Origin: Dryocola sp032000125
GTDB taxonomy: Bacteria; Pseudomonadota; Gammaproteobacteria; Enterobacterales; Enterobacteriaceae
Assembly (NCBI GenBank): GCA_032000125.1
Contig: DAMALH010000009.1
Span: 1-64,000, forward strand
Reading direction: 5' to 3'
DNA length: 64,000 nucleotides
Within the stretch, counting starts at the first letter, position 1, and every line of letters begins with the position of its first letter. A program made the translations under genes and the position numbers. The notes under the pieces were generated by a model, which was given only the letters and a program-made list of their open reading frames with translations, was not told the origin of the DNA and ran no database searches. Shown here one piece after another: positions 25,804 through 34,797 of the stretch.

Positions 25804-27455
25804 TCCGCCCGGCCCCGCGCCAGCCATAAAACGCGCGAGAACATTTTGCGTAACAATGAAGGAACGGCGTCCACACCGCGCCGCCCTGCTTCCATTGCCA
25901 CCTCAATGGCAAGATCCGGCTTGGACGAGCGATGAATCGCTTTAATGATTACGCGGCGCATGTTCATCGGCACCTCTTCAGGTATATGGGCTACGCGGTG
26001 GTAAACGTCTGCAAAGCCCTGGCGGTACATAAAGTGTTCCATATCCATTGCCGGTAACGCGGTGAGGTGTTCGCGTTCCCCATCCCTGTCGTTATCCAGC
26101 AGCCCGCGCACGGTGGCGGCGTATTTTTTTCCTGCTTCGTCACCGTCCACCAGCACATGCCATTCAATTCCCATTCTGCGGGCAAACTTGATAAGCGGCC
26201 TTAGCCCCGACTGCGCAAACTCAATGACCTTCACCCCTTCGGCATCGAAATGGTGACCACACTGGCGCGCCAGCTCGTTCATTACCCAGACTTCGGTTTC
26301 CCCTTCAACCAGCAACCAGCAGCGGGCAAACAGGGACGAGGCGCGATTAAAGCGGATATGAAACGCGATTCGACGGCTGTCCTCCGCGTTCATGCCGCCG
26401 GGCCCAAGCCGCCAGGCGGCAACTCTGGAAGATTCGCGCACCAGGCGGCACACCTGCTCTACCGGCGTGAGCGACAGCAGCTCGCCGGAGTTGGTGGTGG
26501 TAATTTTTTGCAGCGGCAGCAGGTTAAGCAGGTGCCACGCCACGGAAAGCATAATGGGGTGCAGCCGGGTTTCGGGGTCCTCCACCAGCAGCAGCGGACG
26601 CGCATCTTTGTCCAGCGTTACCGTGCCCTTCGCCTGCAGCAGGGTAGAAAACATGCCCAGCAGGATCATGCGATGCGTGCGGCTGTTGGGCCTGTCGATC
26701 ATGCGGTTAATGATATCGAGGTATCGCCAACTGCGCTGTTCATCATGCGAACGGCGGCGCATCAGGCGGCGTTGGGCAACGGCTCCCTGCTCCGAAAAGT
26801 AGTGTTCAAGTAGCTGCACCATGGCAGAAAGCCCCTGCCGTAGCTGGGAATCCGTGAGGTTTTGCGGGCGTGATACCAGCTCGCGCGCCAGAAAATCCAG
26901 TTGCCTGGCGGTCATTTCCGTTTGCGGCATATCCGGCGCGCTGCCGTTACGTAAACGACGGATGAAACGTGCATCGCGCAGCCTGAGTACTGGATTGAGA
27001 CGCGTAATTTGCTGAGCAAGCGCATCGATATCAGCAAGCTCAATGGGCTTTGCGGCATCGTCAAGAAAGCTGCGCAGCGTTAATACCGTATTATCTTCCG
27101 CAAGCTCGCCTTCAAGGCGGTACATGATGCGATGAAAGCCGTCATCTCCTTCAACCCATACCGGAGCAAGCCCGCGGTATCTGCGCCCCAGGTAGTGTCC
27201 CGGCGCAGCCTCGCGGAAAGTCAAAATGATATGCAAATGATGTTCGCGCCCCAGCGTATCACCGGGCGGAAAATGAAAATCATCGCGGGTAAAGTGATAA
27301 AGCTTTTCCTGCGCAGAAAGCAGAAGAGTGAGCGCGTCCAGCAGGCTCGATTTACCCCAGGCGTTCTCGCCGATCAGCACGTTGTTTTGTTCCAGCATTA
27401 ACGACAGACGGTTAATACCGCGAAACCCGACAATCTCAACTCGTTCGAGAAACAT
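25800..27455 (-). CDS. ybjD: OLD-family ATP-dependent endonuclease-like protein YbjD
   Basis: 551 aa. It has an N-terminal SMC/ABC-like ATPase domain (MFLERVEIVGFRGINRLSLM, Walker A GENAWGKSS at about residues 29-37, ABC-type LLLVEDPETRLHP) and a C-terminal TOPRIM domain (LLVEGETEVWVMNELA, and HVLVDGDEAGKKYAA with the DxD acidic pair). OLD proteins of phages and plasmids are nucleases; the cellular role of chromosomal YbjD is not established. I chose the ATG at 27455 (MFLERVEIV) by family match; upstream in-frame starts lack support. Its last 4 nt overlap ybjX tail-to-tail. Confidence 0.92.
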   Translation of the reverse strand: MFLERVEIVGFRGINRLSLMLEQNNVLIGENAWGKSSLLDALTLLLSAQEKLYHFTRDDFHFPPGDTLGREHHLHIILTFREAAPGHYLGRRYRGLAPVWVEGDDGFHRIMYRLEGELAEDNTVLTLRSFLDDAAKPIELADIDALAQQITRLNPVLRLRDARFIRRLRNGSAPDMPQTEMTARQLDFLARELVSRPQNLTDSQLRQGLSAMVQLLEHYFSEQGAVAQRRLMRRRSHDEQRSWRYLDIINRMIDRPNSRTHRMILLGMFSTLLQAKGTVTLDKDARPLLLVEDPETRLHPIMLSVAWHLLNLLPLQKITTTNSGELLSLTPVEQVCRLVRESSRVAAWRLGPGGMNAEDSRRIAFHIRFNRASSLFARCWLLVEGETEVWVMNELARQCGHHFDAEGVKVIEFAQSGLRPLIKFARRMGIEWHVLVDGDEAGKKYAATVRGLLDNDRDGEREHLTALPAMDMEHFMYRQGFADVYHRVAHIPEEVPMNMRRVIIKAIHRSSKPDLAIEVAMEAGRRGVDAVPSLLRKMFSRVLWLARGRAD

Positions 27456-27887
27456 ACTCCCTCCAGGGTCAATCCGCTGCATATCCATAAGCTGGCAGGG
27501 CCGACAATAAATGGAGTATAGCGGCAAGGGTCAGGAGTTTGTATGAATTTCCCCCACGGCGAAAAATGGCTTTAAACCCTCTGCCTGCTTAAAAATAAAA
27601 CCGATTTATTTACCGAGATTATTCTTATTTTTAAATCCCAGATTAATCCTAATTTACTCAAAACTCTTTTCTACTTTTTCATAGTAAATTCGGAAAAAGA
27701 ATCACACCTCATTGCCTTAAATCAAATTAGCTGGAGATATTGCGCTGGTTCAGACAAGACGAACTCATTAAGATCGCTCGGTTTTTATTTTTTCGTCATT
27801 CCCTTAATGACGGTAATAAAACAGTGAAAATATCGAGCCTTATATTCGGTCCGTTCAACTCACTGTTTATTTAACACAGAGGTGGTT
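27456..27887. other. ybjD/aqpZ divergent intergenic region
   Basis: About 430 bp without a gene, strikingly A/T-rich between 27580 and 27720. A 7-bp perfect inverted repeat (CGTCATT-CCCTT-AATGACG, 27794-27812) lies upstream of aqpZ and may be an operator. AGAGGTGG just before 27888 is the aqpZ Shine-Dalgarno. Confidence 0.45.
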
Positions 27888-28583
27888 ATGTTTAGAAAGT
27901 TAGCAGCAGAGTTTTTCGGCACGTTCTGGCTGGTATTTGGCGGTTGCGGCAGCGCGATATTAGCGGCTGCATTTCCTGAATTAGGCATCGGTTTTGCTGG
28001 CGTGGCGCTGGCATTTGGTTTAACTGTGCTAACAATGGCCTATGCGGTGGGGCATATTTCCGGCGGTCACTTCAACCCGGCGGTTACTTTAGGTCTGTGG
28101 GCTGGAGGCCGTTTCCCTGCTAAAGAAATCATTGGCTACATTGTTGCCCAGGTTATTGGCGGTATTGCCGCCGCAGGTATTCTTTATCTCATCGCCAGCG
28201 GCAAAACGGGTTTCGATGCAACGGCAAGCGGCTTTGCCTCCAACGGCTTCGGCGAGCATTCGCCCGGCAATTATTCCATGCTCTCCGCAATCATTATCGA
28301 AATCGTATTAACCTGCGGCTTCTTAATTGTGATTCACGGCGCAACCGATAAATTTGCCCCTGCTGGCTTTGCTCCGATTGCTATCGGTCTGGCGCTGACC
28401 CTGATTCACCTGATCAGTATTCCAGTAACCAACACGTCAGTGAACCCGGCGCGCAGTACCGCAGTGGCGATTTTCCAGGGGGGCTGGGCGCTACAGCAGC
28501 TGTGGCTGTTCTGGTTAATGCCGATTATCGGCGGTATCCTGGGCGGGACGATTTATCGCATCCTGTTGGAAAAACGCCATTAA
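27888..28583 (+). CDS. aqpZ: Aquaporin Z
   Basis: Inner-membrane water channel, 231 aa as in E. coli. Both NPA motifs are present (SGGHFNPAVTLG and NTSVNPARSTAVA). Six hydrophobic helices are visible. The start is ATG at 27888 (MFRKLAAEFFGTF) with AGAGGTGG upstream; an in-frame GTG two codons earlier is less likely. Confidence 0.98.
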   Translation: MFRKLAAEFFGTFWLVFGGCGSAILAAAFPELGIGFAGVALAFGLTVLTMAYAVGHISGGHFNPAVTLGLWAGGRFPAKEIIGYIVAQVIGGIAAAGILYLIASGKTGFDATASGFASNGFGEHSPGNYSMLSAIIIEIVLTCGFLIVIHGATDKFAPAGFAPIAIGLALTLIHLISIPVTNTSVNPARSTAVAIFQGGWALQQLWLFWLMPIIGGILGGTIYRILLEKRH

Positions 28584-28603
28584 TTTGCCCGACATTTGAC
28601 CAT

Positions 28604-28632
28604 AAGGCCTGGGCGAAACCAGGCCTTTTTTA
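28604..28632 (+). terminator. Terminator of aqpZ
   Basis: AGGCCTGG and CCAGGCCT form an 8-bp stem followed by TTTTTATTTTT, 21 bp after the aqpZ stop. Confidence 0.9.
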
Positions 28633-28742
28633 TTTTTCGTTTTCCTGCATAGACATTCTCATTTTCCGTAGCTTTACTCACTCCGCTTCTTTGGGTAGTG
28701 TGGGCGTGCCGTTTCTATATTCTCGCAAGGATTGCCCGCCTC

Positions 28743-29642
28743 ATGTTTTCGGGATTGTTAATTATCTTAGTGCCGCTGATCGTCGGCTACCTTATACCCC
28801 TGCAGCAAATCAGCCTGTTAAAACTCATCAATCGTCTGCTGAGCTGGATTGTCTATGTGATCCTGTTCTTTATGGGCATAAGCCTGGCCTTTCTCGACAA
28901 CCTGGCGAGCAATCTGCTGGCAATATTTCACTACTCGGCGGTGAGCGTAGTCGTGATTTTGCTGTGTAACGCCGCCGCTCTGCTGTGGCTTGAACGTTCG
29001 CTTCCGTGGCATCACACGCATCTACAGGAAAAGCTTCCCTCCCGAATCGCGATGGCGCTGGAATCTCTCAAACTCTGCTTCGTGGTCGTTGCGGGCTTTC
29101 TGCTCGGGCTAACCGGCTGGGCGTTTTTGCAGCACGCAACCGAAGCGAGCGAATACACGTTAATCTTCCTGCTGCTGCTTGTCGGCATTCAGCTTCGCAA
29201 CGGCGGCATGACGCTAAAACAAATAGTGCTTAACCGGCGCGGTATGATTATCGCCGTTGTCGTCGTTATAAGTTCAATGGCCGCAGGCGTAATAAACGCT
29301 TTTATTCTCGATTTGCCCATCAAAACCGGCCTGGCAATGGCCTCGGGCTTTGGCTGGTATTCCCTTTCCGGCATCCTGATGACCGAATCCTGTGGCCCGG
29401 TTATCGGCAGCGCCACCTTCTTTAACGATCTCATCCGCGAGCTGCTGGCTATTATGCTGATCCCAGGCCTTGTGGCTAAAAGCCGCTCTACGGCTCTGGG
29501 GCTGTGCGGGGCTACCTCAATGGACTTCACCCTGCCGGTGCTACAGCGTAGCGGCGGGCTGGAAATTGTCCCCGCGGCTATCGTGCACGGCTTTATTCTT
29601 AGCCTGCTCACCCCGCTGCTGATGGCCTTCTTCGCTTCGTGA
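28743..29642 (+). CDS. lysO: L-lysine exporter LysO (YbjE)
   Basis: Inner-membrane exporter for lysine and toxic lysine analogues, 299 aa as in E. coli. About eight hydrophobic segments are visible. Conserved polar motifs are FGWYSLSGILMTESCGPVIGS and GLCGATSMDFTLPVLQRSGG. I chose the ATG at 28743 (MFSGLLIILVPLIVGYLIP), preceded by AAGGA; an upstream in-frame start would add 15 unrelated residues. In E. coli it is activated by ArgP; I see no ArgP site by eye. Confidence 0.94.
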   Translation: MFSGLLIILVPLIVGYLIPLQQISLLKLINRLLSWIVYVILFFMGISLAFLDNLASNLLAIFHYSAVSVVVILLCNAAALLWLERSLPWHHTHLQEKLPSRIAMALESLKLCFVVVAGFLLGLTGWAFLQHATEASEYTLIFLLLLVGIQLRNGGMTLKQIVLNRRGMIIAVVVVISSMAAGVINAFILDLPIKTGLAMASGFGWYSLSGILMTESCGPVIGSATFFNDLIRELLAIMLIPGLVAKSRSTALGLCGATSMDFTLPVLQRSGGLEIVPAAIVHGFILSLLTPLLMAFFAS

Positions 29643-29675
29643 TACCCCATTGGCGGTAGATACCTGCCGCCAAAA

Positions 29676-29689
29676 TTGCGCTAAATCAA
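29676..29689 (+). promoter_or_regulatory. Candidate FNR site upstream of hcp
   Basis: TTGCG-CTAA-ATCAA matches the FNR consensus TTGAT-N4-ATCAA at 8 of 10 positions. It is centred about 68 bp upstream of the start expected from the CATAAT -10 at 29739-29744, a class I activator position. hcp is anaerobically induced by FNR in E. coli. Confidence 0.5.
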
Positions 29690-29748
29690 TTTCGTCTTAA
29701 GTTCCCGTAAAAAGGGCTTTTCTCCCGTCGGGGCGAGGCATAATCTTA

Positions 29749-29771
29749 AAGATGTATTTTAAATATAACTT
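29749..29771 (+). promoter_or_regulatory. NsrR operator of hcp-hcr
   Basis: An 11-1-11 inverted repeat, left half AAGATGTATTT (10 of 11 to consensus), right half AAATATAACTT (8 of 11). It overlaps the region just downstream of the putative -10, where a repressor would block transcription. NsrR represses hcp in E. coli until NO damages its Fe-S cluster. Confidence 0.75.
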
Positions 29772-29785
29772 TAAAAGGTACGATT

Positions 29786-31438
29786 ATGTTTTGTGTGCAA
29801 TGTGAACAAACAATCCGCACCCCGGCGGGCAACGGCTGCTCCTACGCGCAGGGGATGTGTGGCAAAACTGCCGAAACGTCTGACCTGCAGGATCTGCTGA
29901 TTGCCACTTTACAGGGGCTGTCTGCCTGGGCCGTTGCCGCCCGCGAAGCCGGCATTATCGATCACGAAGCCGACAGCTTTGCGCCACGCGCCTTCTTCTC
30001 TACCCTCACAAACGTTAACTTCGACTCCCCACGCATCATTGGCTACGCGCGCGAGGCCATCGCCCTGCGTGAAAGCCTGAAAGCACGTGCTCTTGCGGTG
30101 AACGCGAATATTACCGTCGACAGCCCAATGGCCGAGCTGCAGCTGGTCAGCGATGATTTAGGCGACTTACAGCGCCAGGCGGCGGACTTTGCGCCCAACC
30201 GCGACAAAGCGGAAATCGGCGAAGATATCCTTGGCCTGCGCCTGCTTTGCCTGTACGGCCTCAAGGGCGCCGCAGCCTATATGGAACACGCCCACGTGCT
30301 CGGCCAGTATGACAACGACATCTACGCCCAGTACCACAAAATTATGGCGTGGCTTGGCACCTGGCCTGCAGATATGGGCGCGCTGCTCGAATGCTCCATG
30401 GAAATTGGCCAGATGAACTTCAAAGTAATGAGCATCCTCGATCACGGCGAAACCACCAAATACGGTCACCCAACGCCGACTCAGGTGAATGTGCGCCCCG
30501 TTGCCGGCAAATGCATTTTGATTTCCGGCCACGACCTTAAAGACCTGTTCAGCCTGCTGGAGCAGACCGAAGGCACCGGCGTTAACGTCTACACCCACGG
30601 CGAAATGCTGCCGGCTCACGGCTACCCGGAACTGCGCAAGTTCAAACACCTGGTCGGTAACTACGGCAGCGGCTGGCAGAACCAGCAAACGGAATTTGCC
30701 CGCTTCCCAGGGCCGGTTATCATGACCTCCAACTGCATCATCAACCCGGAAGTGGGTTCCTATGCAGACCGTATATGGACCCGCAGCATCGTCGGCTGGC
30801 CGGGCGTGAGCCATCTGGAAGGTGAAGACTTCGCGCCGGTGATTGCCCAGGCACAGCAGATGGCCGGTTTCCCGTACAGCGAAATCGAACACCTGATCAC
30901 CGTGGGCTTCGGTCGCCAGACCCTGCTGGGCGCGGCCGATACCCTGATTGATCTGGTGAGCCGCGAAAAACTGCGTCACATCTTCCTGGTCGGCGGCTGC
31001 GACGGCGACCGTGGCGAACGCAGCTACTTTACCGATTTCGCCACCAGCGTCCCGAAAGACTGCATGATCCTGACGCTTGCATGCGGCAAATACCGCTTCA
31101 ACAAGCTGGACTTCGGCAATATAGAAGGTCTGCCGCGCCTGGTAGATGCCGGCCAGTGTAACGACTCCTACTCGGCGATTATTCTGGCGGTAACCCTTGC
31201 GGAAAAACTCGGCTGTGGCGTAAACGACCTCCCGCTGAGCCTGGTACTTTCCTGGTTTGAGCAAAAAGCTATTGTGGTTCTGCTCACCCTGCTGTCGCTG
31301 GGCGTGACCAATATCGTGACCGGCCCGACCGCGCCTGGTTTCCTGACGCCGAATCTGCTGGCCATCCTCAACGAGAAATTTGGCCTGCGCGCCATCACCA
31401 GCGTTGAAGAAGATATCCAGCAGTTAATGAGCGCGTAA
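29786..31438 (+). CDS. hcp: Hydroxylamine reductase / hybrid-cluster protein
   Basis: Cytoplasmic Fe-S enzyme acting as a high-affinity NO reductase and implicated in protein S-nitrosylation; historically assayed as hydroxylamine reductase. It is 550 aa, the E. coli length. N-terminal cysteines (MFCVQCEQ at 3 and 6, then 18 and 25) bind the conventional cluster. The hybrid-cluster ligands lie in conserved blocks such as TSNCIINPEV, GGCDGDRGER, LACGKYRFNK and DAGQCNDSYSA. It is upstream of its reductase gene hcr. Confidence 0.98.
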   Translation: MFCVQCEQTIRTPAGNGCSYAQGMCGKTAETSDLQDLLIATLQGLSAWAVAAREAGIIDHEADSFAPRAFFSTLTNVNFDSPRIIGYAREAIALRESLKARALAVNANITVDSPMAELQLVSDDLGDLQRQAADFAPNRDKAEIGEDILGLRLLCLYGLKGAAAYMEHAHVLGQYDNDIYAQYHKIMAWLGTWPADMGALLECSMEIGQMNFKVMSILDHGETTKYGHPTPTQVNVRPVAGKCILISGHDLKDLFSLLEQTEGTGVNVYTHGEMLPAHGYPELRKFKHLVGNYGSGWQNQQTEFARFPGPVIMTSNCIINPEVGSYADRIWTRSIVGWPGVSHLEGEDFAPVIAQAQQMAGFPYSEIEHLITVGFGRQTLLGAADTLIDLVSREKLRHIFLVGGCDGDRGERSYFTDFATSVPKDCMILTLACGKYRFNKLDFGNIEGLPRLVDAGQCNDSYSAIILAVTLAEKLGCGVNDLPLSLVLSWFEQKAIVVLLTLLSLGVTNIVTGPTAPGFLTPNLLAILNEKFGLRAITSVEEDIQQLMSA

Positions 31439-31447
31439 GGAGCAGCC

Positions 31448-32416
31448 ATGACCATGCCAACGCCACTGTGCCCGTATCGTATGCAGGTACATCACATTCA
31501 CCAGGAAACGCCGGACGTCTGGACGCTGTCGCTTATCAATCACGACTTTTATCCTTACAAGGCCGGGCAGTATGCGCTGGTGAGTATTCGCAACGGCGAC
31601 GAAACGCTGCGCGCTTACACGATCTCTTCCACGCCGGGAATCAGCCCGTTCGTAACGCTGACGATCCGTCGTATCGAGGATGGCGTTGGTTCCGGATGGC
31701 TGACGCAGGAAGTGAAAGTGGGTGATTACCTGTGGCTTTCCGAAGGCCAGGGGGAATTTACCTGTGAGAACCTGACCACCGACCGCTATCTGCTGATGGC
31801 GGCGGGATGCGGCGTAACGCCGGTCATGTCGATGCGCCGCTGGCTGGCAAAACATCGCCCGCAGGCTGACGTAGCGGTGATTTTCAACGTGCGCTCGCCG
31901 GAAGATGTGATTTTCGCCGATGAATGGCGCGACTACCCGGTCACGCTGGTTGCAGAAAATAACGCCACCCACGGTTTTATCGCTGGTCGGTTGACTCGCG
32001 AAATCCTCGAGACAGTGCCGGATATCGCTTCTCGTACCGTCATGACCTGCGGGCCCGCGCCCTATATGGATCTGGTGGAAAAAGAAGTGAAGGCGCTGGG
32101 CGTAACCGAGTTTTATAGCGAGAAGTTTTTCACGCCCGTCGCAGCACCTGTAGAGAGCGGGCTGAAATTCACCACGCTAAAACCGATGCGCGAGTTCTAC
32201 GCGCCCGTAGGCAGCACGCTGCTGGCGGCGCTGGAAAGCAACAGCGTGCCGGTTAACGCCGCCTGCCGTGCCGGCGTTTGCGGAAGCTGTAAAACTAAAA
32301 TCGAATCCGGGGAGTACACCGTAAGCAGTTCCATGACGCTGACCGAGGCCGAAATCGCCAGCGGTTACGTGCTGGCCTGCTCGTGCCACCCACAGAGCGA
32401 TTTGGTTCTGGCATAA
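31448..32416 (+). CDS. hcr: NADH oxidoreductase Hcr
   Basis: Electron donor for Hcp, 322 aa as in E. coli. It has an FAD-binding ferredoxin-reductase domain (RAYTISSTPG), an NAD-binding domain (LLMAAGCGVTPVMSMRRWL and VMTCGPAPYM), and a C-terminal plant-type [2Fe-2S] ferredoxin domain with CRAGVCGSC and a distal Cys in LACSCHP. It starts 10 nt after the hcp stop with AAGGAG in the gap, so the two genes form an operon. Confidence 0.97.
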   Translation: MTMPTPLCPYRMQVHHIHQETPDVWTLSLINHDFYPYKAGQYALVSIRNGDETLRAYTISSTPGISPFVTLTIRRIEDGVGSGWLTQEVKVGDYLWLSEGQGEFTCENLTTDRYLLMAAGCGVTPVMSMRRWLAKHRPQADVAVIFNVRSPEDVIFADEWRDYPVTLVAENNATHGFIAGRLTREILETVPDIASRTVMTCGPAPYMDLVEKEVKALGVTEFYSEKFFTPVAAPVESGLKFTTLKPMREFYAPVGSTLLAALESNSVPVNAACRAGVCGSCKTKIESGEYTVSSSMTLTEAEIASGYVLACSCHPQSDLVLA

Positions 32417-32423
32417 ACCAAAG

Positions 32424-32452
32424 AAGGCGCCTTTATGGCGCCTTAATTTTTA
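32424..32452. terminator. Terminator between hcr and the doxX-like gene
   Basis: AAGGCGCC and GGCGCCTT form an 8-bp stem with loop TTTAT, followed by AATTTTT on the plus strand. It overlaps the stop of the convergent minus-strand gene, so it can serve both. Confidence 0.85.
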
Positions 32453-32884
32453 ACGCCAGGCTGAATTGCCTGCTGCGGAATAGCGACCCGCGCCGCAAAA
32501 TGCTACCGCAAGCGCCGCGAGGAAGAAGTAAACCAGACTCTCGATTGCCCAGGCCCCGGTTTTATCCAGCAGGAAGGTTTTATCCGTTCCCACCATAAGC
32601 CACGCCACAACCATCGTAAACGCCAGCACCAGCGCCGCCGGGCGAGTTAAAATGCCCAGAATTATCAGGCAGGGTGCAACCACTTCCCCCACCAGCACGC
32701 CGTAGGCAATAAATTCCGGCAGGCCCTGAGCGGCCAGCATTCCCTTGATTGGGCCCACGCCGTCAAAAAGCTTGTGCAGGCCATGAAAAAGCATCAGGCC
32801 CCCTACCGCTATGCGCAGAATAAGCTTTCCTAAATCATCCTTCGCCAGCCCGCGGTTCACTGCATTTAACAATTTCGTAACCAT
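32450..32884 (-). CDS. DoxX family inner-membrane protein
   Basis: 144 aa with four hydrophobic helices. It has the DoxX-typical start LGKLILRIAVGGLMLFHGLHKL, then EVVAPCLIILGILTRPAAL and a mid-protein polar loop (TDKTFLLDKTGAWAIE). DoxX proteins are associated with quinone-linked redox reactions or thiol stress; no specific activity can be assigned here. It is absent at this position in E. coli K-12 as I recall. It is transcribed divergently from poxB, which encodes a quinone-reducing enzyme, with 152 bp between them. Confidence 0.85.
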   Translation of the reverse strand: MVTKLLNAVNRGLAKDDLGKLILRIAVGGLMLFHGLHKLFDGVGPIKGMLAAQGLPEFIAYGVLVGEVVAPCLIILGILTRPAALVLAFTMVVAWLMVGTDKTFLLDKTGAWAIESLVYFFLAALAVAFCGAGRYSAAGNSAWR

Positions 32885-33036
32885 TTGAAATGCAACCTTA
32901 TTAGAGTGAGAACGAGAATAATTTACACAAAATATTCTGTTACCGATACCCCCCGAAATTCACAGGGACTTAGCCGGACGGTTCAGATAATTGAACTAAG
33001 CTTGTAAGCGTTACCAACACGTGACAAGGAGAACCG

Positions 33037-34761
33037 ATGAAACAGACAGTAGCCGCTTATCTGGCTAAAACTCTTGAAAGCGCAGGTGTAAAACGCATCT
33101 GGGGCGTGACCGGCGATTCCCTTAACGGCATCAGCGATAGCCTGAACCGTATGGGCACAATAGACTGGATGCCGACGCGGCACGAAGAGGTAGCCGCCTT
33201 TGCCGCCGGCGCCGAAGCGCACCTGACGGGCGAGCTGGCCGTCTGTGCCGGTTCTTGCGGGCCGGGCAACCTTCACTTAATCAACGGGCTTTTCGACTGT
33301 CACCGTAATCGGGTGCCCGTACTGGCCATCGCCGCGCATATTCCCTCAAGCGAAATCGGCAGCGGATATTTCCAGGAGACGCATCCTGAAGAGCTGTTCC
33401 GCGAATGCAGCCACTACTGCGAGCTGGTGTCATCCCCGGAACAAATTCCACAGGTGCTGGCGATTGCCATGCGCAAGGCGGTACTGAACCGCGGCGTTTC
33501 AGTTGTGGTATTGCCTGGCGACGTAGCGCTTAAACCGGCGCCGGAAACCGCCACCACCCACTGGTATCCCGCTCCGCAGCCGGTTATCGTTCCGCAGCAT
33601 GACGAGCTGAAAAAGCTCGCACAACTGCTGCGTTATAACGACAACATCGCGCTGATGTGCGGCAGCGGCTGCGCGGGCGCGCATGAAGAGCTGGTGCAGT
33701 TTGCTGCTAAGCTAAAAGCGCCTATTGTTCACGCGCTGCGCGGCAAAGAGCACGTTGAATACGACAACCCTTACGACGTGGGCATGACCGGTCTTATCGG
33801 TTTTTCATCCGGCTTCCATACGATGATGAACGCCGACACGCTGATCCTGCTCGGCACCCAGTTCCCGTATCGCGCCTTTTATCCCACGGATGCGAAAATC
33901 ATTCAGATTGACATCAACCCCGGCAGCATCGGCGCGCACAGCAAAGTCGATATGGCGCTGGTCGGGGATATTAAGGCCACCCTGAGCGCCCTGCTTCCTC
34001 TGCTGGAGGAAAAAACCGATCGCAGCTTCCTCGACAAGGCGCTGGATAACTACCGTGAAGCACGCGAAGGCCTGGACGAGCTGGCGCAGCCGAGCGATGG
34101 AGATAAACCTATTCACCCTCAGTATGTCGCGCAGCAAATCAGCCGGTTCGCCGATGAAGACGCTATCTTCACCTGCGACGTAGGCACGCCCACCGTCTGG
34201 GCCGCGCGCTACCTGAAAATGAACGGTAAACGCCGCCTGCTCGGCTCTTTTACGCATGGCTCAATGGCAAACGCCATGCCCCAGGCGCTGGGAGCACAGG
34301 CTACCGCCCCGGAACGCCAGGTCGTCGCCCTGTGCGGCGACGGCGGATTCAGCATGCTGATGGGCGATTTTCTCTCCGTTGTGCAGATGAAGCTGCCCAT
34401 TAAAATCGTGGTGTTCAATAACAGCGTGCTGGGCTTTGTCGCCATGGAAATGAAAGCCGGCGGCTATCTGACGGACGGCACCGATCTGCACGAAACCAAC
34501 TTCGCCAACATTGCCAACGCCTGCGGCATTACCGGCATCCGCGTTGAAAAAGCAGCGGAACTTGATAATGCCTTGCAGCGCGCCTTTAGCATTGACGGCC
34601 CGGTGCTGGTGGATGTGGTCGTTGCAAAAGAAGAGCTGGCGATTCCGCCGCAGATAAAACTGGAGCAGGCAAAAGGGTTTAGCCTGTATATGCTGCGCGC
34701 CATTATCAGCGGCCGCGGTGACGAAGTTATCGAACTGGCGAAAACCAACTGGTTCCGGTAA
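33037..34761 (+). CDS. poxB: Pyruvate dehydrogenase (ubiquinone), pyruvate oxidase
   Basis: A peripheral-membrane flavoprotein that oxidatively decarboxylates pyruvate to acetate and CO2 and passes electrons to ubiquinone; in E. coli it is RpoS-dependent in stationary phase. It is 574 aa (572 in E. coli). The ThDP-binding motif begins GDGGFSMLMGDFLSVVQ and continues to the conserved NNSVLGF. The catalytic glutamate region is RHEEVAAFAAGAEA. The C-terminal lipid-binding segment (KGFSLYMLRAIISGRGDEVI) is present. It starts with ATG after AAGGAG. Confidence 0.98.
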   Translation: MKQTVAAYLAKTLESAGVKRIWGVTGDSLNGISDSLNRMGTIDWMPTRHEEVAAFAAGAEAHLTGELAVCAGSCGPGNLHLINGLFDCHRNRVPVLAIAAHIPSSEIGSGYFQETHPEELFRECSHYCELVSSPEQIPQVLAIAMRKAVLNRGVSVVVLPGDVALKPAPETATTHWYPAPQPVIVPQHDELKKLAQLLRYNDNIALMCGSGCAGAHEELVQFAAKLKAPIVHALRGKEHVEYDNPYDVGMTGLIGFSSGFHTMMNADTLILLGTQFPYRAFYPTDAKIIQIDINPGSIGAHSKVDMALVGDIKATLSALLPLLEEKTDRSFLDKALDNYREAREGLDELAQPSDGDKPIHPQYVAQQISRFADEDAIFTCDVGTPTVWAARYLKMNGKRRLLGSFTHGSMANAMPQALGAQATAPERQVVALCGDGGFSMLMGDFLSVVQMKLPIKIVVFNNSVLGFVAMEMKAGGYLTDGTDLHETNFANIANACGITGIRVEKAAELDNALQRAFSIDGPVLVDVVVAKEELAIPPQIKLEQAKGFSLYMLRAIISGRGDEVIELAKTNWFR

Positions 34762-34797
34762 AACAGAGGCTTATTGTGGATATTTTGAGGCTCCCCC

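Noticed and set aside
25800..27455. ybjD as part of a defence system (OLD nuclease pairs)
   Set aside because: It is the conserved core-genome ybjD with ordinary composition and no partner helicase next to it; its neighbours are housekeeping genes.
30167..31264. 365-codon minus-strand frame opposite hcp
   Set aside because: Antisense shadow of hcp, which is full length and conserved.
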